Notes: generated by a model not told the origin, from the letters alone. Shown: positions 44,803 through 56,060, counted from the stretch's first letter. The stretch: 64,000 nucleotides of DNA from Chamaelirium japonicum (GCA_947650365.1 OX393557.1:4065715-4129714), one strand, 5' to 3'. Translations and numbers: made by a program.

Positions 44803-44821
44803 CCAACAATCTCCACCTTGG
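44803..44821 (-). other. Polypurine tract and LTR start of a minus-strand copia remnant
   Basis: On minus: GCCAAGGTGGAGAT then TGTTGG, the usual junction between a copia polypurine tract and 3' LTR. No matching partner LTR or coding region was found to 45250. Confidence 0.45.
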
Positions 44822-45249
44822 CAAAATTTGCCGTCCAACCAATCGCGAGCAATTCCAATAACCAATATTATCATGTGTGCTGCTTTCTCCAGCACATGGG
44901 TCGTGCCATGCAAGAATTGGAGGAGGAAAGGGGATGGGGTCCACACCAAAATAAAAAATAAAAATCGGGTAAATAAGGTGCGTTTTGTCATCCGACAAAG
45001 TGTTACCAAACTCTTTTTATTCATTATATGGTTGTTTCCGGTGTGGGCCCCACCCCCTTCCTTCCGATTCTTGCAATTGCATGACGTGATCCGGAGAAGT
45101 AGCCTCCGAATATTGTTCTTAACAAAACTCCTCAAAGATCGATAAGAATTTCGGATTGGCTATGCGTGACCAAGCAATGAGGCCGACCTGTTAAGAAATT
45201 CAAAAGATCAGCTAGTTAGGGGACAGGTACCTAACTTCTTATTATTTAT
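44822..45249. other. Intergenic region, nothing further recognised
   Basis: May be internal sequence of the minus-strand copia remnant. No domain can be read. Confidence 0.35.
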
Positions 45250-45938
45250 TGAGAAATACTATTCAGCCAAAAGATTTTTTCGATTCTGCGGCCCGATTGA
45301 CATGGCAGTATGTAGGGGTACACAGAAAACCAGTGAAACCGGAGAACCGAATTGAACCGGTTCGAACAGTACGGTTTGCTTTGTTTTCTAGCAGGATCGG
45401 TTCGGTTCTAGTTTCCCAAAGCGCAGAACCGTATGGGATCAGTTCGGTTCCCGGTTCTGGGTGCCGGTTATCCGAACCGAACCGATTCATGTATATCCAT
45501 AATGCATTCACGGGTCGGGTCATTATGCAACGAGCCCTACTGACCTCTGCAACAATATTATGTATCTGGCTTCAGGATTACTTGTTGCTTCCTCGATTTT
45601 TTTATTTCTATATGCCCAATGATGGACCTATTCTATCTTTTAGGGATGCACAAAAAACTAGTGGAACTGGAGAACCGAACCGGTTTTATATGGTTCGGTC
45701 CGATCCGGATCCATACCCCCAATTGTCCGGTTCCGGTTCCAAATATTTGAGAATCGTTAGGATCGGTTCGGTTTCTAGTTCATCCCGAAACCGATCCAAA
45801 CCGAATTGTGTGCACCCCTAGCAGCGTACAACCGGTGGCTGAAACCCACTAGTGGCATTTAAGTCTTTTACACCACCAGTTGCACGCTGCCATGTCAATC
45901 GAGCTGAGCGGAATCGGAAAACCTTCGGACTGAATATT
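45250..45938. mobile_element. Mutator-like MITE (family B, copy 2) split by a hAT-like MITE
   Basis: Left part GAGAAATACTATTCAGCC..GACATGGCAGTATG; right part GCAGCGTACAACCGGTGG..GGACTGAATATT. The two halves join to match copies at 22386 and 49130. Confidence 0.75.
45313..45820. mobile_element. hAT-like MITE with 8-bp target duplication
   Basis: Ends TAGGGGTACACAG and TGTGTGCACCCCTA. Flanks GCAGTATG and GCAGCGTA are diverged copies of the family B target. The interior is dense in AACCGG/CGGTTC, and a second left-end-like sequence (TAGGGATGCACAAAAAACTAG) at 45641 suggests a composite of two copies. Confidence 0.75.
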
Positions 45939-45974
45939 TATTTTATTTTTGCTAATAGTAGAGATCTAACATAA

Positions 45975-46114
45975 GGAAAATACTATTTACCCATGTACAG
46001 TTTCCCTAGCCCCGACCAATGAATCGCAGTCAGTTCGGAGCAGCACGCAAAGGGACCCAAGATTGGATGCCACATCATTCTGTGTAAAAGGATTCGGTAT
46101 GAATAGCATTACTC
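45975..46114. mobile_element. Mutator-like MITE, 140 bp
   Basis: Ends GGAAAATACTATTTACC and GGTATGAATAGCATTACTCC. Flanks CTAACATAA and CTAACTTAA match at 8 of 9 bases. Confidence 0.75.
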
Positions 46115-46271
46115 CTAACTTAATGGTTACTCAGTTTCAGGCCACTAAGTTCTTAAAAGTTATGTATGGACTAAAAATATAACCTAAGCAAGATTGTGGA
46201 TTAGGATTTAATTTTTTCCTATATAATTTGAGCAATGCTTTGCAGACGCGTGGTGTAAGCATAGATCCACT

Positions 46272-47010
46272 TAGGCCTGTCAATCCGGGTCGGGTCGGGT
46301 CGGGTCGGGCCAAGCCTTGCCCGAACTCGGCCCGTATATGAATCAGCTTTTCCAAGCCCGAACTCAGTCCAAAAATTTTTCACTTTATCCAACCCAAACT
46401 CAGCCCAATTTATTTTTTGGGCTTCGGGCCGAGTTCGAGCCAGCCCAATTAAAATTTGTAGTGAATCAAAATGCAAAAAAAATTGGACATCTTGTACTGC
46501 AAGCATAGATGTAACAGAAGATTGGGAATCTGGGATGGAGCTATGGAGGGCATCCGACTTCGATTGGTTAGGGGCTTTAGTGCAAAAAAGAGACTTTTTT
46601 TTTTGTTTGGAAGGAAGTGAAACAGAAGATTGGGAATGTGGGATAGTATTAATGGGACTCCCAAATTGGGAAAGGGTATATTGACCATTGAATTAATGCT
46701 GGTTGTCAGTCAACTATGGAAAGAAGATGTCGGAGGGTCGGAGTGACTCTTGATTACTCAATATGCTCGGGTAATACAGACTGTACAGGGGATTCAATAC
46801 TTCATGGGTTTTTAAATTGAATATATAAGCATTCGGGTTCGGGCTGAATATGAGTTGGGCTGAACCTGGCCCGAGCCCGGCCCGAATTAATTTTCGGGTA
46901 TAAAATTATGTCCGAACTCAGTCCAGCCCAAACCCATTTAAGGCTCAGCCCAAAATTTTTCGGGTCGGACGGGCGGGTATCGGGCTAGCCTGGCCCATTT
47001 GACAGTCCTA
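46272..47010. mobile_element. hAT-like MITE, perfect 8-bp target duplication
   Basis: 739 bp with ends TAGGCCTGTCAA and TTGACAGTCCTA, flanked by GATCCACT at 46264-46271 and 47011-47018. Outer parts are GGGTCGGGCC-rich. The middle (46490-46780) contains two copies of ACAGAAGATTGGGAATSTGGG that are not repeat-rich and may be captured sequence. Confidence 0.88.
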
Positions 47011-47018
47011 GATCCACT

Positions 47019-47347
47019 CCGACAAAGCTGTCGGATGGGTGCATTGCACGAATCTTGATGCACAATTATCACGAATCTTGATGCACAATTATGATGCCAG
47101 CATGACGTTAATTATCTATGAATGTCCCACCCGGAAGATGCAAGGCTATTCATGCAAGGCGTGTGGGCATCGCATTCCTCGTATAATCTTGCTTGTTTCT
47201 TGCTATAAACTTTAAAAATGTGTTTGATTGCAGGTAAAATATATATAAGAAAGAAAAAAAATATTGTTTTTTCTATAAAACCGAGAGTTTAGTTGGCAAG
47301 AAAGTATGATCCTAGAAAAAAAATAAAAACTTTTTCCGAGAAACTAA
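47019..47347. other. Intergenic region
   Basis: AT-rich, with a short direct duplication ACGAATCTTGATGCACAATTA at 47048 and 47072. Nothing else recognised. Confidence 0.4.
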
Positions 47348-47594
47348 GGGGGTGTTTGGCTCATTTAGGAACAACTTATTTTTATTCCGAATTTTTTGAT
47401 TTAAAATTAACGACTAGTAATTTATTTCGATGGAATGAAGGACTAGGGAACTAAAAACTTTCACTCCCGGTCGCTGTTTCTATACCAACGGAAGATCTAA
47501 ACCATTTGCATTGAAAATATATAGCAATTGACGATAATAACTCCTTCTAGAAGAGGATTAAGGGGAGCAGCTGTTTTACATGCCAAACACCCTC
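47348..47594. mobile_element. PIF/Harbinger-like (Tourist) MITE, copy 2
   Basis: 247 bp with ends GGGGGTGTTTGGC and GCCAAACACCCTC, flanked by TAA on both sides. Same family as 7733-7956. Confidence 0.78.
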
Positions 47595-47871
47595 TAATTT
47601 TTTGTCAAAAGGTTATAAAAATTTTCGTACAAAAAACATGCGAAAACACAAATAAAAAAGAGAAAATTCAAAAAGTTTTCTTTTCTTTTTTTCGACAACC
47701 AAACAATAATAATAAAATTCACTTTTTTTTTGTATCATTTTAATATTTTTTTTTTCTAACAAATTATTTTTCTGCAAATTTTTTTTGACAACCAAACACA
47801 CCCTAAAGTGTGTTTTTCTCACAACCATAAGATCATGAGGTTCATCCCAACTTATCACTCACACACAGACA

Positions 47872-48005
<134 letters not shown>

Positions 48006-48177
48006 CTGTCATTAGCTGTAGCAAGGGACCAAAGCCCACCATTAAAACAGATCAACTGAGAGAAGGAAATACGGTGATGGGGCATTTATACAGGGATAGG
48101 AGAGGGCAATGTAAGGTCACGAGGGTGGGGTGGTGGAGGGACTCCCCTTCAACCACCCACCCATGCATGGCTCGTGC

Positions 48178-48179
<2 letters not shown>

Positions 48180-48236
<57 letters not shown>
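48180..48236. repeat. (GA)n microsatellite
   Basis: 57 bp of AG repeat, about 120 bp upstream of the MIR167 stem base. Confidence 0.97.
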
Positions 48237-48238
<2 letters not shown>

Positions 48239-48353
48239 GTCCCTCCGGCACGCAATTAATCCTGAAAAGCTGAAAGACCACCCACCTCGTCGATCGGTGA
48301 CTATCCATCCGAGCATGGGTGGAGCCGAACGGCCCAACGAAGGATTTCATCTG

Positions 48354-48695
48354 CTTTGTTGGTGTGAGAGGTTGAAGCTGCCAGCATGATCTGGTATGCC
48401 CGATGGATCGGCCGGTTTCCTAGAGCATTCCATGTACTTCTGCTAGTGGGTCTCCATTGTTTTTAGTTCTATTTCTATGTTGGTGAGTTTTTGAGGAATG
48501 AATGAATGATTGATTGGGTGCTCTTCTAGAGTTCAGTTAACATCTAGGTGATAGATGAGCCATATATGGAGCTATGAGTTTATCTAGATGAGAGAGAGAG
48601 AGAGAGAGAGAGAGAACCAGACTATGGAAGGATATATATGGTGTGGATACAATCAGATCATCTTGCAGCTTCAATCACTCACTCACCAACAAAAG
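48354..48695 (+). ncRNA. MIR167: MIR167 microRNA precursor hairpin
   Basis: Positions 48373-48394 read TGAAGCTGCCAGCATGATCT then GG, the conserved 22-nt plant miR167, which directs cleavage of ARF6/ARF8 auxin-response-factor mRNAs. The star strand CAGATCATCTTGCAGCTTCA (48654-48673) pairs with it apart from one mismatch-and-bulge region in the middle. The stem continues below the duplex: CTTTGTTGGTGTGAGAGGT (48354-48372) against AATCACTCACTCACCAACAA (48673-48692). The terminal loop region is unusually long (~260 nt) and contains a (GA)n run at 48591-48615, with partial extra pairing next to the duplex. The mature arm is 5', as usual for miR167. Splice-like AG/GT sites near 48853-48905 suggest that the primary transcript extends downstream. 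Confidence 0.9.
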
Positions 48696-48733
48696 ACCAC
48701 TAATCTTGGCCTCTACTGATCCCCCTGCTTCAA

Positions 48734-48738
<5 letters not shown>

Positions 48739-48783
<45 letters not shown>

Positions 48784-48791
48784 TCTCTCTC
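48739..48791. repeat. (CT)n microsatellite
   Basis: CT repeat with one AT step, 45 bp downstream of the MIR167 stem. Confidence 0.95.
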
Positions 48792-49129
48792 AGCATTATA
48801 TATGTTTATCCTCTAAAAATTCATATTTTTCCTCTTTAGCTTACATGTTGCAGGTTATACATTGGTCTGCCCATTTGACTCCACCCCTCTACCTTGAACT
48901 TTCAAGGTAAAGTGCTATATCTTATCCAAGTCCCTATTGCTTTGTCTTTACCCATCTTCTACTAGTTGCATTGTACCTCTAGTAGAAGATGATTCACTAC
49001 CATCAACTCATCATGCATTGTTTCAGGTGAAGAGAGATTGGCATTCCACTGATTAATTCCTCAAGCTTTTAATTGGGTCTCTTGTTAATTAATTTCTTTA
49101 CAAATAACGTTACACCAACATATAATAGA
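48792..49129 (+). other. Region downstream of MIR167, possibly primary-transcript sequence
   Basis: Contains TTACATGTTGCAG|GTTATAC and TTTCAAG|GTAAAG pairs that look like an exon between introns, and an inverted CATCTTCTACTAG / CTAGTAGAAGATG at 48953-48990. No coding frame. Confidence 0.4.
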
Positions 49130-49313
49130 AGAGCAATGCTATTCAGGCCCCGAAGTTTTTTCCGATTCTTCTCAGCTCGATTGATGTGGTAGCATGCAAC
49201 TGGTGGTGTAAAAGACTTAAATGTTGCTAGTGGGTTTCAGCGGCCAGTTGCACGCTGCCATGTCAATCGGGCCCGACGAAATCGAAAAAATCTTCGGGCT
49301 GAATAGCATTTCT
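49130..49313. mobile_element. Mutator-like MITE (family B, copy 3)
   Basis: 184 bp with ends AGAGCAATGCTATTCAG and CTGAATAGCATTTCT, flanked by a perfect 9-bp duplication TATAATAGA (49121-49129, 49314-49322). This copy defines the family. Confidence 0.92.
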
Positions 49314-50041
49314 TATAATAGAATTGCAAGTGCAGAGCATTAATTTCTTTAGTCATTATATATAGGGTTTATTTGTATTTAAACTCATTGAATTTTTTTT
49401 TCAATATTTATTTTGGGAAAATAATGGGTATTCTGTAAATACAAACATCTTTGACGAATCAGTCCTTGGTGTGCAGGATGGAGGACCTCTGGTGCATGAA
49501 TCAATTAACATAGGTTTTGGTCCCTATATATATCTTTGACCCTTGGCTACAACAAAAACGGAAATAATTGGTGGCATAGTACGGTCGTGGTATATATGGT
49601 AGCCGTTTATACCTTTTTTTTTTAAAAAAAAATTAATATTTTATAATCTGTGGCTGGGCCACCGGTATTAGCTAATGTGGCGGTTTGCAATGGCTGCCAA
49701 TTAGACGCAACAAATACGACGGCCAAGATGCCGCAAAAAAGGCTGATCATATATGTGGTCTATGGCTGTGGTCGATCGGATTTAATTGCATGGGGGGGGG
49801 GGGGGGTTAATATGGGGGTATGGTCGTCGAATACGAAAACAAATACGAGGGTCTGGCCACTGAAAAAAAATAGGATATCATTAACAGAATAAACAATAAA
49901 GAGTGCAAAGTTTTTTTTTTTGGTACTATAAAGAGTGCAAAGTTAAAAAAAAAAAGGGAAAATTTTGTGGTACCCTCTTTGGTACGGTACCGGAATTCAT
50001 AGGGACCATCCAACGGCCTGTGGTGGATCGATCTCCGCATT

Positions 50042-50200
50042 CAGTGGCGGACCTAGGAACTCTCAAAAATTAAAAATTTTGGTGGGGCCATGTGTTAAAG
50101 AATTTTCAAAATTTTCAAAACATCAAAGGGATCTTATTGAAATTTTACCAACTTTGGGGGGGGCCACAGCCCCCCTCAGCCCCCCCTTGGTTCCGCCCCT
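50042..50200. mobile_element. Decayed MITE with GGCGGA / TCCGCC ends
   Basis: The left end CAGTGGCGGACCTAGG pairs with CCTTGGTTCCGCCCCTG at the right end. The middle is AT-rich. No clear target duplication. Confidence 0.5.
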
Positions 50201-50332
50201 GTCCACATTCTCGGGCATCCACCTAGGGTTTATCCCATGGCCTCTAGAATAATGCTACCACCACTACGATGAATGGAAAATGAGATGGATAGTGGTGATG
50301 ACCGGTTCTAATTTTGGTACCGTAGTGCAACC

Positions 50333-50403
50333 ACCCCCCCCCCCCCCCCCCCCCCCCACCCCCCCCCCCCCCCCCCCCCCCCCAACAAAAAAAAAAAAAA
50401 AAA
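50333..50403. repeat. Poly-C and poly-A tract
   Basis: Two C runs separated by a single A, then about 18 A. A tRNA-related SINE candidate begins next. Confidence 0.9.
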
Positions 50404-50520
50404 AGATCGATTTGGTCAAGCGGACCTCGATCGTCAGGGCGAGACCTAGGTTTGATTCTTTCTCCCCGTATATTAGTGGGATAAAATCTTTGCATGGGGG
50501 CTCTAGTCTTGGTGAGTCCC

Positions 50521-51982
50521 CGTATATTAGTGGGATAAAATCTTTGCATGGGGGCTCTAGCCCTGCGGCGGGAGGATTGGGAGCAGCTAATTCTCAAGAT
50601 CGAGAGGAGGCTGGAGGGATGGAAAGGTAGATTTCTTTCTTCGGGAGGCAGGCTGGTGCTGGTGAACTCAGTTCTTTCTTCTATTCCCTGCTACTATCTT
50701 TCCTTTTACTACCTGCCGTCTTGGGTAATCGACCGGATAGACAGGATTCGGCGATCATTCCTTTGGCATGGGGTTGATGCTAGCACAGGTGGCTACAACC
50801 TTATGAGATGGGATCAGGTTTGCCTTCCGAAGAAAATGGGTGGTCTGGGAGTCCTTGACCTGCGCAGATTCAATATCTCCATGTTGGGAAAATGGTGGTG
50901 GAGACTGCAGCAGGGAACACGTGGTTCCTGGCGGGACGTCATTTTGGCTAAGTATTTTAGGAGATTCTCTCCTCTGCAAGCGCGGGGACGACTGTCAGGC
51001 CGGATATCCCATTTTTGGCGGGGCATTCTCAGGATCAAGGATCTCTACAGGGAGGCTACTACGCTTGTGCTAGGAGATGGGAGAGATATCAGATTCTGGA
51101 GGGATACTTGGCTGGGGGACAGACCTCTGGAGCAACTTTTCCCAGCACTTTTTGCTGTGGCCCGGAACAAGGGAGCTTCAGTCCGCTCCCAGGCTAGCAG
51201 GAGGCGAGGGTCTATCGGGTGGCGTTTGAGGTTCGCTGCCCCTTTGGATCAGGATGGTCAGCGTGAGCTGCAGGACCTGCTTTTGATTCTTCAGGCGGCT
51301 TCGTTCCGGCAAGTCAGGGATGAGGTTCGATGGAATGGTACTTCCTCAGGAGTATTCTCAGTTAGATCCTTCTACGATCATCTACTGCCTCGGGGGCAGC
51401 GGCATGGGCCGTCTAAGGCTATTTGGAAGTCGAAGGCTCCCTCGAAGGTCCAAATTTTCTCCTTGTTGGCTTCGAGGAATAAGATTCTGACGAAGTCCAA
51501 CCTGATGAGGCGCCATCACCCCCAGGCAACGGATGCTTTGTGCACTTTCTGCGCCTCGGAGGAGGAGTCGTCCTCACATCTTCTGCTCGGGTGCCCTTTT
51601 GCAAGAGTCCTATGGGATCACTTCGAGAGCAAGGCAGGGCTTTCTTCGCATCCCAGGACCCTTAGAGGGCTATGGACTTCTTGGAGGAGGAGGAGAATTC
51701 CGGTGGAGATCCGGAAGCCATGGGACGTCTTGGTCATGGCAATCCTGTGGGTTATCTGGCTTGAGCGGAACAGCAGAATTTTCAATGGTAAGTCGGCAGG
51801 GCAGGATAAGTTGCGGCTTTCGGTGATCTCCTTTTTCCGCGCTTGGATTGTGCCATGGAGAGATAAACTAGGGGCGGAGGCTACCAGTTTTTGTAACAAC
51901 CTGTTATCTTAGCTTTTAATGATTTCTGGTTGGGGTCCGCCAAACCCTCCCTCCTTTAGGAGGGGTTCTCAAAAAAAAAAAA
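50521..51982 (+). mobile_element. 5'-truncated L1-type LINE with target-site duplication
   Basis: Flanked by AGTCTTGGTGAGTCCC at 50505-50520 and 51982-51997, sharing one A with the poly-A tail at 51971-51982. Only the 3' part of ORF2 remains. The first ~40 bp (50521-50560) repeat the 40 bp of target immediately upstream (CGTATATTAGTGGGATAAAA..), so the true LINE sequence starts near 50561. Confidence 0.9.
50548..51912 (+). pseudogene. LINE ORF2 C-terminal part: thumb region and zf-RVT domain
   Basis: 454 codons, open to TAG at 51910-51912. The first four codons come from duplicated target DNA. Residues ~8-45 read the post-polymerase segment (LKIERRLEGWKGRFLSSGG). WWWRLQQG and FWRDTWLGDRPL follow. 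Residues ~270-357 form the zinc-binding reverse-transcriptase domain with CTFCASEEESSSHLLLGC (CxxC..H..C). Endonuclease and catalytic polymerase are absent. The frame is intact, so the insertion is fairly recent. Confidence 0.9.
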
Positions 51983-52483
51983 GTCTTGGTGAGTCCCGGT
52001 CGAGCTAGGTGCGCCCTCAGGTCTGGTCTAAGTGGACCCTTTTTTTTTTTTTTCCTGGTGTGAAATTGGGCTTATATGGTAGCCAGGCTCTCGCAAAAAC
52101 TCGATTAAATTCAGCGGTTTCGATCGCAAATGATCAATTAAATGCGGCGTACATCATCATAACAGGCTTTGACGCCGGAAATAGGTTTAGGCTAACTTTT
52201 TTGGCCGCAGTAAATGGACTTTTTGTTGTAGTGTTCTATATAGGATGAGTGTCCCGCATGTCGAATCTCCCATGATCTGAAAAGACTTTACGCCTTAAAT
52301 GAGACACGACTAAGATGGCTCAGCAATCTGTACCCTAGTCAGTGCAGTGGTGCTGACTTGAGAGAACCCTGCCGAAAATCCATTTTAGGAGCCGGCTGTA
52401 TCAATCTAGATGCGATGGAACTTGAAAAAGGCAAAAAGAAGGAACTTGCGAAGGCTACACTGTAATCAAAATGATGATACATC

Positions 52484-52819
52484 TAGGGATGGCAACAGTA
52501 TTGTTTAAGTATTGTTTAAAACCGAAAACCATGGTAAATCATACCATATGGTGCTGTTTTGGTTTACCAAAATATAAAACCGTCACAGTGTGGTGCGATT
52601 TCGGTTTTCAGTTTCGATGTAGCGGTGCGGTTTCGGTTTTGATCAAAATCGCACCGTTTAGACCATTATAATGATAAACCACGGTTCACCGCGCGCACCG
52701 CATGGTACGGTTTCGGTTTTACATAATGGTACACCGTTGCAGTGCGGTGCGGTACGATACGATTTCTGTGTTGCAGTGCGGTTTCCGTTTTGTCCAAAAC
52801 CACACCGTTGCCATCCCTA
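52484..52819. mobile_element. hAT-like MITE, perfect 8-bp target duplication
   Basis: 336 bp with ends TAGGGATGGCAAC and GTTGCCATCCCTA, flanked by GATACATC at 52476-52483 and 52820-52827. The interior has AAACCG/CGGTTT in both orientations. Outside it, AAGGCTACAYTGTAATCAAAATGA occurs on both sides (52451, 52836), a separate older duplication. Confidence 0.93.
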
Positions 52820-52827
52820 GATACATC

Positions 52828-53510
52828 GGTCGATAAGGCTACATTGTAATCAAAATGAACTAGAAAATTATCCAAAGATTGACCGTTCAAATCTTGAAGA
52901 ACATGGTTTCTCAAAAAAAATATTTAGGAACGTAGATATATAAAATCCGAGGTATGAAAGAGATTAGTTAATTAAACTAGCATGTGGTAGTTAGGAGAGG
53001 ATGCAATAATGTCGGTAATATAATCCAACCTAACCTTGATCTCTAGCTAGCTAGCTAGCTAGCATGTGCACAACCCCACCCTTGCCTAGTAAAGCCAATG
53101 CAATTGATCATATAATGTCGGTAATCAACCTAACCTTGATTGATCTATCAGATTAAGACCCTCATGTTGATGCTTAATTAATTAGACTTGTTACATCATG
53201 ACTTGTGGATCCAGATTATGCCACGTGATTCACCCAAACACCAAAGGGGATAGCTAGCTAGCGTTCCGGATAACATGGCATGATATGGTTATGATGAGGG
53301 GGCACCCTCATCATCAGCTAATGATGGCATTGATATCATCCTCCAATGGGTGTAATGTAATGGCCTCATGATTCATGAAAAGGCCATGGAGAAAACAAAG
53401 GAGATAAAGATGATCCCCCCCTTTTTTTTTTTTCTTTTTTAGTTTTTCCCTGTGTGTGGATGTGTTTTTGGGGGTTGCGGGGATAACCACATAGCTACAA
53501 TCTATCTTAA
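52828..53510. other. Intergenic region
   Basis: Contains (CTAG)n-type runs at 53043-53062 and a repeated ATCAACCTAACCTTGAT-type segment (53025, 53124). No gene recognised. Confidence 0.4.
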
Positions 53511-53514
53511 AGTC

Positions 53515-54640
53515 TGTTGTTGATGTCGGCCTCTGACCGAGGAAGATTGGCTCTTACTTCGATGGCTACTCGTTGGAGTCTCTTTCAACCATGAGAGCAG
53601 TGTTCTGCTTCATCAAGGTGAGGAGTTGAAAGTCTTCCGACGTGATTTGGTATGTCACTTGAGAATCAGCAACGGACGAGACAAGCACTTTCCCGGGGCG
53701 CTAAGAGTCTCGTCGGCACAGTACAAGGAGGCTGTTGAGGTTGAGTTGGAGTTGTGTGATCTACAGAGCGATGACTTCTCGAGTTCACAGCTGGGTGTTG
53801 CTCAAGAGGTTGACTGGTCACATGCCTACAACTTATTGAGCGAGTCATAGGATGCGGAACGTTGGGATGAACCTCCGGCTGGTCCACGGGTCTTATCTTC
53901 GCCATTAAGGTAGCGAGGAAGACAGACGGATTGCTCAAGCAATTGGTGGCTGCTGCTTGACTGAAGGAGTTGGGAAGCCTGGAGGTCGCAAATCGATATG
54001 GGAGATCCCACAGACGACGACAAACTGTGGGAGAGGATTTCGGCCGTCATACGTAACCCCCTCCAACAGTCGATTGAAGGTTTGACCCTTCAGGTGACGT
54101 GCTGTGAAGCGCTAAGCGGTCAAGTGCTGAGCAGTCACACAGTCACTCTTGAGATAGAAAATTGACACAAGATGTGGTAACGAAATTCGGTCGAAGCCTA
54201 CGTCTCCGTGCGGTAAGATACAACCTTTGAATCCACTATCACTGAAAATATAACGCTACTCTCGATAGGCCGAGAAGTGCTTCTTACAAGTAGTATGAGG
54301 GTAGAAAGGGTTTAGAAGTCTGAAGACCAAAAGGCTCAGAGAGCTCTGGAAAAACCAAGTAGAAAGTGAAATAATGAAATTTTGATCTGGATTATTTATA
54401 GGATTGACTATATATCTAAGGGTTAGGGAATATTCCCTGAAACATCAGAAGTTTAGGTACTTATCCGGGGGATTTACCAGTCTCCGAATGGCATGCACAG
54501 ACCCCAAGCAAGACTGCGGGCTCAACTGTCATCTTCGTGGGCTCCAGGCAGGACTGCAGGTCCTACTGTCATCTTCGTGGGCCCCATACAAGGCTGCAGA
54601 TTTCACAGTCGGACGTTAGACAGATTTTACACCCACAGTT
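53515..54640 (-). mobile_element. Truncated relative of the gypsy-type gag-only element
   Basis: On minus: LTR from about 54640 to 54026, ending CTCTCCCACA; primer site GTTTGTCGTCGTCTGTGGGATC; then ~500 bp of leader/gag region (Pro/Gln/Ser-rich frame 53666-53938). It shares the LTR blocks GAGACGTAGGCTTCGACC, CATCTTGTGTCAATTTTCTA and GGCCGAAATCCTC with the element at 29640. The other LTR is missing. The LTR end abuts the 172-bp satellite. Confidence 0.75.
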
Positions 54641-54659
54641 TTTGGATCGGATCCACTCA

Positions 54660-55640
54660 TTATCAGATCGATGGGATCGTTATCGAATCGTTACCGGATC
54701 AATCAAATCGTTACCGGATCGATCAGATCATGCAAGGATCATTATCGAATTTTATAGATATTTTAAGATTTTGCTATCCGATTTACTAATTTTGAGTCTA
54801 AGAATTTAAAAATCATAAGTTTTTGTCTTTCGACTCTTGAACTTGGTTTGGATTCGATCAGATCGTATCCAATAATTCATACTTGTATTGTTTTTTGTAT
54901 TTCAGATTTATGAACAAGTATTTAGTAGATATTTTAAGATTTTACCCTCTGATTGACTAATTTTGAGTCTAAGTGTTTAAAAATTAAGTTTTTATCTTTC
55001 GGATCCTAAACTTGGTTTGGATTCAATTGGATCGTTATTGGATCGCATCTGATAATTCGAACTTGTTTGGTATTTCAAACTAACGAACAAGTATTTAGTA
55101 GATATTTTAGGATTTTATCATCCGATTGACTAATTTTGAGTCTAAATGTTTGAAAATCATAACTTTTCGTCTTTCGGATTTTGAATTTGGTTTGGATTCG
55201 TTCGGATCGTTTTCGGATCCGATCGTTATCGGATCGATCAAATTGTGCTAGGATCGCTATTGGATTTGTAGATATTTTAAAATTTTAACATCCAATTGAC
55301 TAATTTTGAATCTAAGTGTTTGAAAATCATAAGTTTTCGTCTTCCGGATTGTAAACTTGGTTTGGATTCGATCGGATCGTTATTGGATCACATCCAATTA
55401 TTCAGACTTGTATGATTTTTTTGTATTTCGGGCTTACGAACAAGTATTTAGTAGATATTTTATGATTTTGTCCTCCGATTGACTAATTTTGAGTCGATGT
55501 GTTTGAAAATTATAAGGTTTCGTCATTCGAATTTTAAACTTGGTTTGGATTCAATCGGATCGTTATCGGATAACATCCGATAATTCGTACTTATATGGTT
55601 TTTTATATTTCAGACTTACACACAACTTAATTTTCTTTAT
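54660..55640. repeat. Satellite array, ~172-bp units, about five copies
   Basis: AGATATTTTA starts units at 54755, 54927, 55100, 55270 and 55453 (spacing 172, 173, 170, 183). Each holds GATTGACTAATTTTGAGTCTAAG, TTGGTTTGGATTCGATCGGATCG and GAACAAGTATTTAGT. Some units carry extra GGATCGTTATC steps. Confidence 0.88.
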
Positions 55641-55662
55641 TTAGCACAAATGTCTATTTTTC

Positions 55663-56060
<398 letters not shown>

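Larger units (their letters stand above)
50404..52050 (+). repeat. Candidate SINE split by the LINE (speculative)
   Basis: Sequence 50404-50520 plus 51998-52040 has a B-box-like CCTAGGTTTGATTCT and an A-box-like TTTGGTCAAGCGG, then ends in poly-T. No matching copy elsewhere in the window. Confidence 0.25.
49548..52233. mobile_element. Possible CACTA-like element or two unrelated termini
   Basis: The right end read on minus is CACTACAACAAAAAGTCC (52216-52233), a typical CACTA terminus. The left end reads CTACAACAAAAACGGAAATA at 49549. Both sides have a TATATGGTAGCC motif further in (49594, 52073). No transposase and no clear 3-bp duplication. The LINE and several simple repeats lie inside. 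Confidence 0.4.

Noticed and set aside
50280..50630. Pro-rich frame leading into the LINE, and the LINE start codon at 50548
   Set aside because: The first is poly-C translation; the ATG lies in duplicated target DNA, so it is not a native LINE start.
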